DNA of 64,000 nucleotides from positions 1-64,000 of the forward strand of contig ARYC01000206.1 in the NCBI GenBank assembly GCA_000711775.1. The letters run 5' to 3'. Source of the DNA: Oxytricha trifallax (taxonomy: Eukaryota > Ciliophora > Spirotrichea > Sporadotrichida > Oxytrichidae). The translations under genes were made by a program, and so were the position numbers. This document shows, piece by piece, positions 15,001-27,220 of the stretch. The number at the start of each line of letters is the position of its first letter. The first letter of the stretch is position 1. The notes below the pieces were generated by a model, which had not been told where the DNA came from, searched no databases, and saw only the letters and a list, made by a program, of their open reading frames with translations.

Positions 15001-18000
15001 ATAGTTAAAATGATCAAAGTTACAGAATGATGATCAATTTTAAGTTTGCGTCAAATAAGGACATCTTCTTATGAGAAGAGTTTCAAGTCTTAAGTATTTA
15101 AAAGCACGTATTATATCTTATCTTTCAAGTATTTGAATGGCACATTGCTAGTCGAATTTAAAAAATATTCTTGCTTTTAAAATTGACTTATATTTGTCTT
15201 TGATAGTTAAAATGATCAAAGTTACAGAATGATGATCAATTTTAAGTTTGCGTCAAATAAGGACATCTTCTTATGAGAAGAGTTTCAAGTCTTAAGTATT
15301 TAAAAGCACGTATTATATCTTATCTTTCAAGTATTTGAATGGCACATTGCTAGTCGAATTTAAAAAATATTCTTGCTTTTAAAATTGACTTATATTTGTC
15401 TTTGATAGTTAAAATGATCAAAGTTAAAGAATGATGATCAATTTTAAGTTTGCGTAAAATAAGGACATCTTCTTATGAGAAGAGTTTCAAGTCTTAAGTA
15501 TTTAAAAGCACGTATTATATCTTATCTTTCAAGTATTTGAATGGCACATTGCTAGTCGAATTTAAAAAATATTCTTCCTTTTAAAATTGACTTATATTTG
15601 TCTTTGATAGTTAAAATGATCAAAGTTACAGAATGATGTTCAATTTTAAGTTTGCGTCAAATAAGGACATCTTCTTATGAGAAAAGTTTCAAGTCTTAAG
15701 TATTTAAAAGCACGTATTATATCTTATCTTTCAAGTATTTGAATGGCACATTGCTAGTCGAATTTAAAAAATATTCTTGCTTTTAAATTGACTTATATTT
15801 GTCTTTGATAGTTAAAATAATCAAAGTTAAAGAATGATGTTCAATTTTAAGTTTGCGTAAAATAAGGACATCTTCTTATGAGAAGAGTTTCAAGTCTTAA
15901 GTATTTAAAAGCACGTATTATATCTTATCTTACAAGTATTTGAATGGCACATTGCTAGTCGAATATAAAAAATATTCTTGCTTTTAAAATTGACTTATAT
16001 TTGTCTTTGATAGTTAAAATAATCAAAGTTAAAGAATGATGTTCAATTTTAAGTTTGCGTTAAATAAGGACATCTTCTTATGAGAAGAGTTTCAAGTCTT
16101 AAGTATTTAAAAGCACGTATTATATCTTATCTTTCAAGTATTTGAATGGCACATTGCTAGTCGAATTTAAAAAATATTCTTGCTTTTAAAATTGACTTAT
16201 ATTTGTCTTTGATAGTTAAAATAATCAAAGTTAAAGAATGATGTTCAATTTTAAGTTTGCGTAAATAAGGACATCTTCTTTTGAGAAGAGTTTCAAGTCT
16301 TAAGTATTTAAAAGCACGTATTATATCTTATCTTTCAAGTATTTGAATGGCACATTGCTAGTCGAATTTAAAAAATATTCTTGCTTTTAAAATTGACTTA
16401 TATTTGTCTTTGATAGTTAAAATGATCAAAGTTACAGAATGATGATCAATTTTAAGTTTGCGTCAAATAAGGACATCTTCTTATGAGAAGAGTTTCAAGT
16501 CTTAAGTATTTAAAAGCACGTATTATATCTTATCTTTCAAGTATTTGAATGGCACATTGCTAGTCGAATTTAAAAAATATTCTTGCTTTTAAAATTGACT
16601 TATATTTGTCTTTGATAGTTACAATGATCAAAGTTACAGAATGATGTTCAATTTTAAGTTTGCGTCAAATAAGGACATCTTCTTATGAGAAGAGTTTCAA
16701 GTCTTAAGTATTTAAAAGCACGTATTATATCTTATCTTTCAAGTATTTGAATGGCACATTGCTAGTCGAATTTAAAAATATTCTTGCTTTTAAAATTGAC
16801 TTATATTTGTCTTTGATAGTTAAAATGATCAAAGTTACAGAATGATGATCAATTTTAAGTTTGCGTCAAATAAGGACATCTTCTTATGAGAAAAGTTTCA
16901 AGTCTTAAGTATTTAAAAGCACGTATTATATCTTATCTTTCAAGTATTTGAATGGCACATTGCTAGTCGAATTTAAAAAATATTCTTGCTTTTAAAATTG
17001 ACTTATATTTGTCTTTGATAGTTAAAATAATCAAAGTTAAAGAATGATGATCAATTTTAAGTTTGCGTCAAATAAGGACATCTTCTTATGAGAAGAGTTT
17101 CAAGTCTTAAGTATTTAAAAGCACGTATTATATCTTATCTTTCAAGTATTTGAATGGCACATTGCTAGTCGAATTTAAAAAATATTCTTGCTTTAAAATT
17201 GACTTATATTTGTCTTTGATAGTTACAATGATCAAAGTTACAGAATGATGTTCAATTTTAAGTTTGCGTCAAATAAGGACATCTTCTTATGAGAAGAGTT
17301 TCAAGTCTTAAGTATTTAAAAGCACGTATTATATCTTATCTTTCAAGTATTTGAATGGCACATTGCTAGTCGAATTTAAAAAATATTCTTGCTTTTAAAA
17401 TTGACTTATATTTGTCTTTGATAGTTAAAATAATCAAAGTTAAAGAATGATGATCAATTTTAAGTTTGCGTCAAATAAGGACATCTTCTTATGAGAAGAG
17501 TTTCAAGTCTTAAGTATTTAAAAGCACGTATTATATCTTATCTTTCAAGTATTTGAATGGCACATTGCTAGTCGAATTTAAAAAATATTCTTGCTTTTAA
17601 AATTACTTATATTTGTCTTTGATAGTTAAAATAATCAAAGTTAAAGAATGATGTTCAATTTTAAGTTTGCGTCAAATAAGGACATCTTCTTATGAGAAGA
17701 GTTTCAAGTCTTAAGTATTTAAAAGCACGTATTATATCTTATCTTTCAAGTATTTGAATGGCACATTGCTAGTCGAATTTAAAAATATTCTTGCTTTTAA
17801 AATTGACTTATATTTGTCTTTGATAGTTAAAATGATCAAAGTTACAGAATGATGTTCAATTTTAATTTGCGTCAAATAAGGACATCTTCTTATGAGAAAA
17901 GTTTCAAGTCTTAAGTATTTAAAAGCACGTATTATATCTTATCTTTCAAGTATTTGAATGGCACATTGCTAGTCGATTAAAAAATATTCTTGCTTTTAAA

Positions 18001-19088
18001 ATTGACTTATATTTGTCTTTGATAGTTAAAATGATCAAAGTTACAGAATGATGATCAATTTTAAGTTTGCGTCAAATAAGGACATCTTCTTATGAGAAAA
18101 GTTTCAAGTCTTAAGTATTTAAAAGCACGTATTATATCTTATCTTTCAAGTATTTGAATGGCACATTGCTAGTCGAATTTAAAAATATTCTTGCTTTTAA
18201 AATTGACTTATATTTGTCTTTGATAGTTAAAATGATCAAAGTTAAAGAATGATGTTCAATTTTAAGTTTGCGTAAAATAAGGACATCTTCTTATGAGAAA
18301 AGTTTCAAGTCTTAAGTATTTAAAAGCACGTATTATATCTTATCTTACAAGTATTTGAATGGCACATTGCTAGTCGAATATAAAAAATATTCTTGCTTTT
18401 AAAATTGACTTATATTTGTCTTTGATAGTTAAAATAATCAAAGTTAAAGAATGATGTTCAATTTTAAGTTTGCGTCAAATAAGGACATCTTCTTATGAGA
18501 AGAGTTTCAAGTCTTAAGTATTTAAAAGCACGTATTATATCTTATCTTTCAAGTATTTGAATGGCACATTGCTAGTCGAATTTAAAAAATATTCTTGCTT
18601 TTAAAATTGACTTATATTTGTCTTTGATAGTTAAAATAATCAAAGTTAAAGAATGATGATCAATTTTAAGTTTGCGTCAAATAAGGACATCTTCTTATGA
18701 GAAGAGTTTCAAGTCTTAAGTATTTAAAAGCACGTATTATATCTTATCTTTCAAGTATTTGAATGGCACATTGCTAGTCGAATTTAAAAAATATTCTTGC
18801 TTTTAAAATTGACTTATATTTGTCTTTGATAGTTAAAATAATCAAAGTTAAAGAATGATGTTCAATTTTAAGTTTGCGTTAAATAAGGACATCTTCTTAT
18901 GAGAAGAGTTTCAAGTCTTAAGTATTTAAAAGCACGTATTATATCTTATCTTTCAAGTATTTGAATGGCACATTGCTAGTCGAATTTAAAAAATATTCTT
19001 GCTTTTAAAATTGACTTATATTTGTCTTTGATAGTTAAAATGATCAAAGTTACAGAATGATGATCAATTTTAAGTTTGCGTCAAATAA
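1..19088. repeat. ~202-bp tandem satellite array, ~94 monomers, truncated by window start
   Basis: The same AT-rich unit recurs without interruption. The anchor AATTTAAAAAATATTC appears at 1, 204, 412, 614 and 816 and so on, giving a canonical period of 202 bp. Monomers differ at a few recurring positions: GATGTTC or GATGATC, GAGAAGAG or GAGAAAAG, GCGTCAAA, GCGTAAAA or GCGTTAAA, GTTACAG or GTTAAAG, and TTTCAAG or TTACAAG. These combine in blocks, which suggests local amplification or gene conversion. Each unit carries two short inverted repeats, CTTTGA...TCAAAG and CTTCT-TATG-AGAAG. No coding potential is evident. The array stops abruptly within a monomer near 19,088, after GCGTCAAATAA. Confidence 0.97.
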
Positions 19089-20199
19089 ACATTTTTGTTC
19101 TTATTTTTTGGCATACTTTAATCAATTTATCTAGAAAAGTCTTATTAAACATATTGTTTTGTTAGACAAAAATTATAATCCATAAAATATTGTCTACTTA
19201 TTTGAGAAATAATTTATTAAATTATTAACAGAACTATGGCATTATCAAGCAACTCTAACTCTAAGAAATATTTTATTAGTATATTACAAATAATTCACCT
19301 TATTTTTACTATTTCTTTTGCATTTATTAATTTTATTTATTCTAAGACTAGTTAGTGCTAAGAATAAAAATAATTACAATAAATACATCTTCATTTCACT
19401 AATATGTTAGTTTAATCATGTATATTTATTGTTAAGAAGGGATGAATTATACACTTTGATAAATTAATTACATAATATTCAATCCTATTTCTTCATTTTT
19501 ATAGTTCGAAAGGAAAATTATCAGAAGTATAAATAGATATATTTATGATCAACATGTTGTAAAAAACTCTACTAATATAATATAATTATTTTTATTTTAA
19601 TTTGTTATAATTTTGAAAGCAAATTTAATATTCTTAAGCAATCAATAATTTCAATAATTATAGTTACAAACACTAGTTTATATATAGTAAGAGAGATTCT
19701 TGAAGTTTCATTGTTTAGTTAAAATATTTCTATTAAATAAAGATTCTAGATAGCCTCAATTTTATAAACATTCAATAAAATTACTCAAATCTCTTATGAG
19801 CAATTATGTTTTATGATTAATCAATCTTTTAATTTCCTTTTGTTGAAACATTTTATTTTACTTATGGCTTTCCTTTTAAATCAAGAGAAAAACATCTCTT
19901 ATTAATATTTTATTGAGGTGAAGGCTAGTCACATAAATTATATTAAAATTTAAATTATAAAGTAATACTTTCTAAAAATGTTAAAAGGTCAATTGAATTA
20001 GGGCATCAATCAGTCTTAATTACTATAATCTCACGTTTGAGTAATCTAATTTCTTTTATATTAATTATATTTCATAAGAAATTAAACACTAATGCAATTA
20101 CATTACAGTAATTAACAGCACATTCCTGAATAAGAAGTTTCTAAAATTATATCTAATTCAAACTTTCTCTTATAAAGTTAGTTTATAGTATTTTACTCT
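19089..20199. other. AT-rich unique sequence between satellite and first ORF
   Basis: Very AT-rich sequence with no convincing gene. A 69-codon frame (19,236-19,445, +, ATG to TGA with TAR as Gln) has one hydrophobic stretch, but in sequence this AT-rich that is expected by chance. No satellite monomers are seen beyond 19,088. Confidence 0.6.
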
Positions 20200-20775
20200 T
20201 CATTCAAACAAATTATTTTATTATTGTTTTGCTAAAAAGAGTAACTGATTGAAAATTGAATAATATAAAATAACATAAATAGATTTAATGACATTGATGG
20301 CTGGAAACTCCAAATTTAAAATCTGGTAAAACTAAAGGTTCAAATCCTTTTAAGGTTTTAGAGTTAAGCTCATAGAATTTTGAATCTTTTCATCATTTTT
20401 TTTCTCCTTATATTCCTGTTCATATGACTTTTCTTCTTCATGCCCCATATGTTGTTTTTTTCTCTGCTTTCCTTTGTTGACTTGAACACCTTTTTGAATT
20501 AAATTAGTGGTAAGATTATTTTACTTTGATTTGAGATCTTAGAACCTATATATTTAACTTTTATTTAGTTTATGAAATAATTACCTAATTTGTTTCTGAT
20601 TAGAGGAATAAAGAATTTTTTGAGGATACTATGTAAGTAAGTGTTTTTAACAGATGATCTTCTTGGAAATTTGCATCTATGATGATATTAGAGTTTTTTT
20701 AGCTGTTGTATTTTCAGTGTGTTTACCACGAAAAGGTTGTAAAGATTTGTAAACTTTACTAGTTGTATCTTCCAT
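20200..20775 (-). CDS. hypothetical protein, 191 aa, Lys/Glu-rich (TAA/TAG read as Gln)
   Basis: Frame from ATG (20,775) to TGA (20,202-20,200) with no internal TGA. It starts MEDTTSKVYKSLQPFRGKH. The middle is charged, including KGKQRKKQHMGHEEEKSYEQ, and the C-terminal part is more hydrophobic. The charge clustering around 20,350-20,510 is hard to explain as chance in AT-rich DNA and is the best evidence that it is coding. It has no recognised domain. It lies head-to-head with the plus-strand ORF at 20,978, with about 200 bp between them. Without ciliate decoding the frame falls apart into short pieces. Confidence 0.5.
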
Positions 20776-20977
20776 AAAAGCTGATTATATTTTGATATTT
20801 TTCTTAAATTATTAATCTAACATTGAATTTAGCAAATAAAACCATATTTGTAAAAACTTGTGACTGGTCTTTAAAATTATTATATTTCCTCATTTAGTTT
20901 TGTATTTATTGAATTGAAAATGAAGAAACTAAATTCTATTTTATCAAATCTCTTTTATAGTTCATATATAGATATTA

Positions 20978-21868
20978 ATGAGTTATTTGGTGATTATTCC
21001 AATTTAATTAAATATAAATCATCATTAGCTATTTTTTTATTTGTAGTGGATCTTTAATTAGGATCCAAACATAGTATTAAATCTTTTACCAAGGAGGTTT
21101 CCAACTTTTACTAATACTTATTATGTGATTTCTTCACTTATTAGAGCTTTGGAGGTTGGAAACTTGGTAATAACACATATTTTAAGGAAACCTAGGGCGT
21201 ATGTAATAGACTTCGTTCTCATAAGTCAATTCACTCAAGTCATCATCATTTAATTGTATTTATCATATCTTGCATTTTCTTTAATAAAGTTTAAATCGTT
21301 TTCATTGCCTACATAATTGACTTTCTTAGTGATTAGCTGGTCATTTCTTCTATCTTAGTAATTGTTAGGATTAAGTGTGATGGATTTTAAATAATAGCAT
21401 TAAAATCAGTTTCTGAAAGTGGAGAAGAGTATAATGAGGAGTGGTGAGTGTAGTAATGATCTCTTATCTTAGAATTGCTTAGTGCTGAATATGCTTATTC
21501 TTTTTTAAAATAATTATAGCTATTTAAAATAATTGTTTAGAGCAAATCTTGTCATTTTATTTAACGAAATGCTAAGCATATGTGTGTGCAGGATCTCTTT
21601 TGATTTTTTATCAAATTAATAAATACTCATAGAGAAAAAGCAAGAATCTGTTGACTAGTTTAAACCCTTTTCTATTCATCATTTTAGCTATGAAGGTTAT
21701 TATTTCTAGTTAATGGAGAACACATTGTCTTTCGTTAGATTTTATTGGAGGAATAATGAGTTTGGAAAGATGTTCGATATCTTCATTATCAATGTTACGT
21801 ATGTAATATGTCGTTTTGTTTTGCTAAATTATATCCATTCTGTGCTCCTCATTCAACAATATAACTGA
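20978..21868 (+). CDS. possible membrane-associated protein, 296 aa (TAR = Gln)
   Basis: ATG to TGA with no internal TGA; the frame is open upstream to 20,924. It begins MSYLVIIPIQLNINHHQ. Several hydrophobic stretches lie in residues ~70-130, and a last segment near VTYVICRFVLLNYIHS suggests membrane association. A second frame (20,920-21,447, 175 codons) overlaps it and is also TGA-free, so I cannot be sure which one is used, if either. All three Trp codons are TGG. No family is recognised. A hairpin-forming inverted repeat (21,086-21,170) lies inside it, which is unusual for a coding region. Confidence 0.35.
21086..21170. repeat. inverted repeat, imperfect 16-20 bp arms
   Basis: TTACCAAGGAGGTTTCCAAC (21,086-21,105) is repeated inverted as GTTGGAAACTTGGTAA (21,155-21,170), with a 4-bp GGAG insertion in the left arm. 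The 49-bp spacer would form a loop. It could be a small fold-back insertion or an RNA hairpin. Confidence 0.6.
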
Positions 21869-22445
21869 ATGAGCTACCTTTATTTAATGTGATATTTTTT
21901 ATATTAAATAATCAAATCTATAAAAATAATGGATTCGTAATTAGCTAACTCATCTAATCGAGTCATCTATTAATTTACAATTAAAATTTGAGTATATTTA
22001 TAAAAATAAACACAATAAAGCAGAAAGTATAGCATAGAAAGTATAAGATAATACTATAGTAGTAACTTTTAATATTCATATATAAGAATTAAAAGCTTCG
22101 GATTAATAAATACATAAGAGAATCATCATTCTGATTAAGACCTTAGTTATCTTTATGAAGCGACATAATTAATAAATTATTATTTTTGGAAAAAAATTTC
22201 CCTTTATATTCTATAAAGTGTATATTTAGGCTTTACAAATAATCATTAAAACAAAGTATTACTTTAAATAAACATAAATTATTCAATTGTGTTTCATAAT
22301 AAACTCAAGAAATTATTACATTTTTTTTAATTCGAGTAAATTATGTATCGATAAAATTTTGAAAAAAAGTGAAATTTACTATATTATAGCATTAATTAGT
22401 ATATCATAATTAGTATCAGAAAATTTCACAATTTGCAGATATTGA
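21869..22445. other. AT-rich, no gene seen
   Basis: Low-GC sequence with no frame of convincing composition. A TTTGCAG at 22,432-22,438 could be the 3' splice site for the coding stretch that follows. Confidence 0.5.
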
Positions 22446-22823
22446 TTATGTTTAGTGATAAAGAAGCCAACAAATTTAGAAAATTACAATCTTCTCAAGA
22501 TCAATACTGAGAGAAATTAAGAAAGTTTTAATGCTAAAACAAAGATAAAAAATATTAATTTTTCCCTCATCAAGAGGAAAATATTACTGTTAAATGAAAA
22601 TATTAATTTCTACTTGCCCAAAGATCATTAATAATTTGACTGAGAGGATTTTTATAAATTATTATATCTTAAACGTTTTGAAATGATAATAATTAAACTC
22701 TTTTTTTAAGATAAAACTTAAAAGTTAATAATGAAAAGAGACAGATAACTAAGATACTTGTTCATGATAGAGGATTAATAAAATGCAAATATTTTTAAAT
22801 AATATTCAATTAATATAGAATGA
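22446..22823 (+). CDS. coding-like exon, product unknown
   Basis: With TAR as Gln this frame is protein-like and ends at TGA (22,821-22,823). Segments such as INFYLPKDHQQFD and DFYKLLYLKRFEMIIIK have natural charged and hydrophobic spacing. One in-frame TGA lies between those two segments, where Trp would fit. No start codon is clear, and a 3' splice site just upstream (TTTGCAG) suggests this is the last exon of a split gene. No domain is recognised. A second frame starting MFSDKEANKFRKLQSS at 22,448 overlaps its 5' part and is an alternative. Confidence 0.35.
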
Positions 22824-24180
22824 ATGTTATATAATGCAAAATTTTAACAACTTTATATTTATAAAAATTTTACTCGTATATATAAATATATATATATATA
22901 TATTATACAGTTTAATATTAGAACAAAAATAAAGTATACATTATAGCTCAACACTTTTATCTCTTAAATATGCTGATAAAAATTGATAAAACTTAGTTAA
23001 CTAAGAGCTGCATTGTTATAAATTAATAAATATTCACACTAATTAAGAAGCTTAAATTTTAAAGCGGCAATATCTATCAATAAAGATCTCTTCTACTAAC
23101 TTAGTATTTGTAGATACAACTCTTTGAGTTAATAATATTTTACTTAATTTATACAATAAATTTGAAAACATTATATAAAACTCGAGAAATTATTTTGTAT
23201 CTATGTCTGTTAATACTATTTATCATTAAAGAAATTTAAGGAAAATAGGATTGCATAAATTAAAAATACTGTACTTAAGTCCTTATCAGTTTGAGATGAC
23301 CTCAAAAGTGTTTTTATTTCATTTACAATAAAGAAATAAAATATTAAGGACTTCTAATTTTATAAATATCATCCCTTAATATGATTAGTGACAGGATGTG
23401 TAAGATCAATTTGATTGGGGTTCCTGGTGATAATAGCAATGCTCAAACTTAATCACTTAAATATATATTATTTTCCTCATTAGTAATAACTAAATTATTT
23501 TATTTAAAACTAATAAATAATTATATAAAATTAATAAAATAGTTGTAGTAAATGGCATAATTTTATAATCAAAAATGAATTTATAATAGAAGTTCATTTA
23601 AGGGTGAAGAAATAGTTTAAAATTTGATTGATTTAATTAATTAATTAATTAAAATATAAAATAAAATAAATATTAAGCTCAAATAGCAATGCAAATTAAT
23701 AAACGTTAGTTGCAGACTATAATTTAATTGTTATTTTTTCTCAATAATGTAAAAAAATAATATAATGCTATTTATTTTAAATTTAATTTAAGATATTTGT
23801 AATATCATTAAGTGGAAGTAATTATTTCTGTTATTAAAATCAACTTAAATAATTAAAACATGATGAAATAAGTTTGTTGAGGCCATCTATTACAAATATT
23901 TATTTAGAGAGTAATGCTACTTTGGTGCATTCTTAATATTATTGTTTGATTCTTGTTCTTATTTTATCAATTTGAATAGAAATATTTTATTATTGAATAT
24001 ACTATAATTATCTAAAATTAATTTATACTTCATAAAAAAATTTAAATAAAATTTAAAGATAATAAATTATTTCAATTATAATTTATAATATGTAAACTTT
24101 AAATTTAATCAAAAACTTAATATATTAAAAAGTATTCTTATAGATCAAATGCAGGTGGAGATAGAGCACTCATTAAAAAT
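22824..24180. other. AT-rich intergenic sequence
   Basis: Mostly above 80% AT, with an (AT)n run near 22,886 and TTAA-rich tracts around 23,640. A short GC-richer patch at 23,395-23,450 could read IGVPGDNSNAQT, but it is too short to call. Confidence 0.5.
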
Positions 24181-24344
24181 GTAAGTTAAAAAAACATATC
24201 TTTAATTTTTTTTTTATAGTGGTCCTACCTGGTAAGACCACAGGTGCAGCTGGACTGGTGCTTCGCAGAGTGACAGAGAGAGCAGACATAGAAGTTAAAT
24301 ATGACGATGAAGATGAAGAAGTGGATGATGGACAGGAAGAATAG
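24181..24344 (+). CDS. orphan GC-rich exon-like island after a 39-nt intron
   Basis: An intron-like segment (24,181-24,219; GTAAGT...TTTATAG) is followed by about 120 bp that is far more GC-rich than anything nearby. The best frame reads VLPGKTTGAAGLVLRRVTER and then a strongly acidic tail, KYDDEDEEVDDGQEE, ending at TAG (24,342-24,344). In ciliate code that TAG would be Gln and the frame would run on into AT-rich sequence. The acidic tail ending exactly where composition collapses makes TAG look like a real stop. It may be an exon remnant, a captured gene end or foreign sequence. The family is not recognised. Confidence 0.4.
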
Positions 24345-24632
24345 CACTAATCAGAGATATTTCCATTTTTGATTTTCTTAATAAGTATTAGTATTAAAGT
24401 TATTAAAATAATTAATTAATTAAAGTTTTCGTATTATAAATAATAAATATGTTACTAAACAAAACATAAATTCAAGTAATATTTTTCAACTAGTTTACCT
24501 TTACAATAAAAAACAGTAAATATAAAAATATGAAGATACTAGCACGTATAAAATTCCAATAAATACATTAATGCATGAAAATTTATTAAGGATTAAATTA
24601 TAATTAAATATATAGATTCTGTAAACCAATCT

Positions 24633-24959
24633 ATGGTCGGTGATGTCACTATAAATACTATTTAGAAGGATTTTAACAAGCTCTTACTAAAATTAAACAA
24701 TGTAAAGTATTTTGATGTAGTTATATTTAATTTTCTCAATCTTTAAGATAACCTCAAACCGCCTGAATAATATAAGTACAGAAAAGTAAAGTCTTCTGTA
24801 AAACCAAAGAGAAATAAATAAGATAGAAGGGTTATTTTTCATGTAGATAGCAAACTTGAATTGGTATCTTCTTGAAACTTTTTTAAAGTGAAGAAGCTGT
24901 AAAAATGTACCCCATTTTGTAAGAATAGGTAGACAATGGGATATCATCCGTTCAATTGA
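24633..24959 (+). CDS. coding-like stretch, product unknown
   Basis: ATG at 24,633 opens a frame (MVGDVTINTIQKDFNKLLLK) that continues through Lys/Arg-rich sequence (KYRKVKSSVKPKRNKQDRR) to TGA at 24,957, with one earlier TGA. GC content is raised here compared with the flanks. It may be an exon or a decayed gene. The opposite strand also has an open frame, so strand assignment is not firm. Confidence 0.3.
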
Positions 24960-25255
24960 TTGGGAAACATTTGCATCATTGTTAAGACGATTATGTATTA
25001 TATGGAGTTAAAGAAAGAATATTATTTTAAAATGAAAGATTTAACTTAATTAGTAAATTTCATAATATAGAGGTTAAACTATATAAAAATTGACTGTATT
25101 TGGAATGTTAGACAATTTAGCCCATTTGGATGGTTAATCGATAATATTTTTAAAGTTCATCAGAAGGAATACATTTTTATATATTAAATTATTTCCATAT
25201 TTATTTTATTTCGTGGCATTTAAATTTACATAAACATAAACAATATGGTACTTAT

Positions 25256-26131
25256 TCAAATTAATTACAAAATCAGAGTTTATACTATTAAATACAATAT
25301 TATCGAGTCCATAAATTGGAATAAATAAATTTTAAATTGTATATAAAATTAACTAAACTACTTATCACCAGAAAATATATTGAGTTATTTATCTCCAATA
25401 ACGCGATGAAATAATACCGTTAATAGTAAAGCCTATTTTCTGTTATGTTTTGACAATCTTAACTGCCAATAAATTTGTTATTAATTGTTAATTTTGATTT
25501 AAATTTCTAAAAATAAATTGTATTTCTACAATAATAAGATATATAGATTAGCATTTCTTTTTGAATAAATCATACATAATTAATAGGGATCAAAAGGAAT
25601 TAATTAAGGGTATAAATTACTAAAATTCTTGAAAGCAAATCTAGTAATTTTTAAATATTTATATTGCCAAAAATTTACACTATTTTTATTAAAAAAATGT
25701 TTGTGATTAAATTAAATTACTTAGTCTAATGCAATATTGAAGGTTGGAATTTTTCTTTGAATTTCATTAAAATCTTGATAAAATTTTATCAAGTTGTGTT
25801 ATTCATTATAAATATGCTATTTGTATTTTTTATAAACTCCTAAACATCTTAAAACTTTTAAATGTAAATTTTACCTAACTTTATGAAATATAAATGAGTA
25901 AGTAATATTCAAACCCATATATTCTATGAACATTTCATTATATAACTTTGAATATAAAATTTATTATTTCAAAAGTAGGAAGCTAAATATCTAAAGAGAG
26001 CAGGGTACATTTTCAGCAGAACATAACGATCCAAGTGTAAAACAAAACGGCCAGATACATTTCTGAACGTTCTCTATAGCATTTTGCACATAGATGAAAA
26101 AGTATGAGTTCTACTGCTTAATTTCGGGCAT
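25256..26131 (-). CDS. hypothetical protein, 291 aa (TAR = Gln)
   Basis: ATG (26,131) to TGA (25,258-25,256) with 291 sense codons and no internal TGA. It begins MPEIKQQNSYFFIYVQNAIE. The C-terminal third, around LRLSKHNRKQALLLTVLFHR, has plausible amphipathic helices. All three Trp codons are TGG. No domain or signal peptide is recognised. In this composition a TGA-free run of this length is not decisive: a few are expected by chance across all frames of the 45 kb of unique DNA. Confidence 0.4.
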
Positions 26132-27220
26132 TTAAGATGCCTATCCTATACTAAGTACAGAAACTAACTAAGCTTGTAATATAATTAAAATTCTTGATTA
26201 AAGCCATTTAGATAATTGAGATTAACAAAGATTTTTCGAAGTCGCTAAGAAAATTATTATGAAACTTAGTTTTACAATAAAAGAATTCAAATATCTGTAG
26301 ATTGTTTAATTATAAGTGTAAGCTTTTAATGCTTGTTGGAAATAATAGAGAATTGATCAATTTAAATTAAAATATATTATTGTCATTGGAAATGAAGAAA
26401 TAGAGAAACAGTAGGAGCTGGTTTCTCAATTAAATTTGTAAGTATGAAAAAAATCAGAACTATATATATTATTCTCTGCTATTCTAACTTAGGAAGAGTG
26501 GTGAGATTAGTACACCAAGACTAATGGAGACACTTGAAAAAATTTGAACAACAAAGTAGGTATTGACAACTAGTGTTAAGTATGAAGGAGAATTCAAAGA
26601 TAATCGAGCCTTTTATGGATTTCATTTCTGTAATTGTCTATATTAATACTTTAATTAGATTTCAATTTAATTTATACATTTCTACTTCTTTTTTAAAATA
26701 AAGAGGAATATCTATGATAAGTCTTTTAGATAGAAAAAGAAAGCAGCGCTCTTGATAGTAATTGAATGAGACTTCACGTAATATATTTAAGGAACAAGTG
26801 ATATATATAATTAAAAATGCTATTGATATTATTCTATATTTATAAAAGTATGTCTATTATAAACTTAAAAATATCAAGGATAACTAAGGTTTTTAAATGT
26901 AACTATTATGTTACTCATTTCAATCATATTATCTAAGGTTGCTCAATAACCTTTTCTGTTAATATGCTATATTTAAATAAAAATAAACCAGTAATTAAAA
27001 GTTATTGACGTAATAATTAAATTAAATTTATTCAAAATATTAAACTTATTGGAAATCGATAAATCTAATCAAACTCATTCGATTGCTTTACATAATTGAG
27101 AAAAGGAATATTTATATAATATGCAATAAAATGAATATTAAATATTTACTGTATGATTCAAATCTTAAGATCTAAGAGATGGAAGAAGTTAAATGAAACC
27201 CAATTCTACAAAAAGTCAAG
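26132..27220. other. AT-rich; possible intron at 26,430-26,490, no gene resolved
   Basis: A GTAAGTATG...CTAACTTAG segment near 26,438-26,494 has the form of an intron with a branch-point-like CTAAC. Flanking frames are short and mixed. A YEGEFKDNRAF string near 26,580-26,615 recalls a MORN repeat, but it stands alone. Confidence 0.3.

Noticed and set aside
1-19088. CRISPR-like repetition
   Set aside because: There are no unique spacers; the whole 202-bp unit repeats.
20291-20358. tRNA-Leu(UAA)-like sequence: anticodon arm CCAAA-TTTAAAA-TCTGG and T-arm AAAGG-TTCAAAT-CCTTT
   Set aside because: The two arms are good, but the D arm is too short, the acceptor ends do not pair, and the stretch lies antisense within a likely ORF. 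At most it is a degenerate, organelle-type tRNA remnant.
25977-26190. Plus-strand coding frame
   Set aside because: It lies antisense to the longer TGA-free minus-strand ORF (25,256-26,131) and needs an internal TGA.
26575-26620. MORN-repeat-like YEGEFKDNRAF
   Set aside because: A single isolated match without neighbouring repeats, in a region where frames are mixed.
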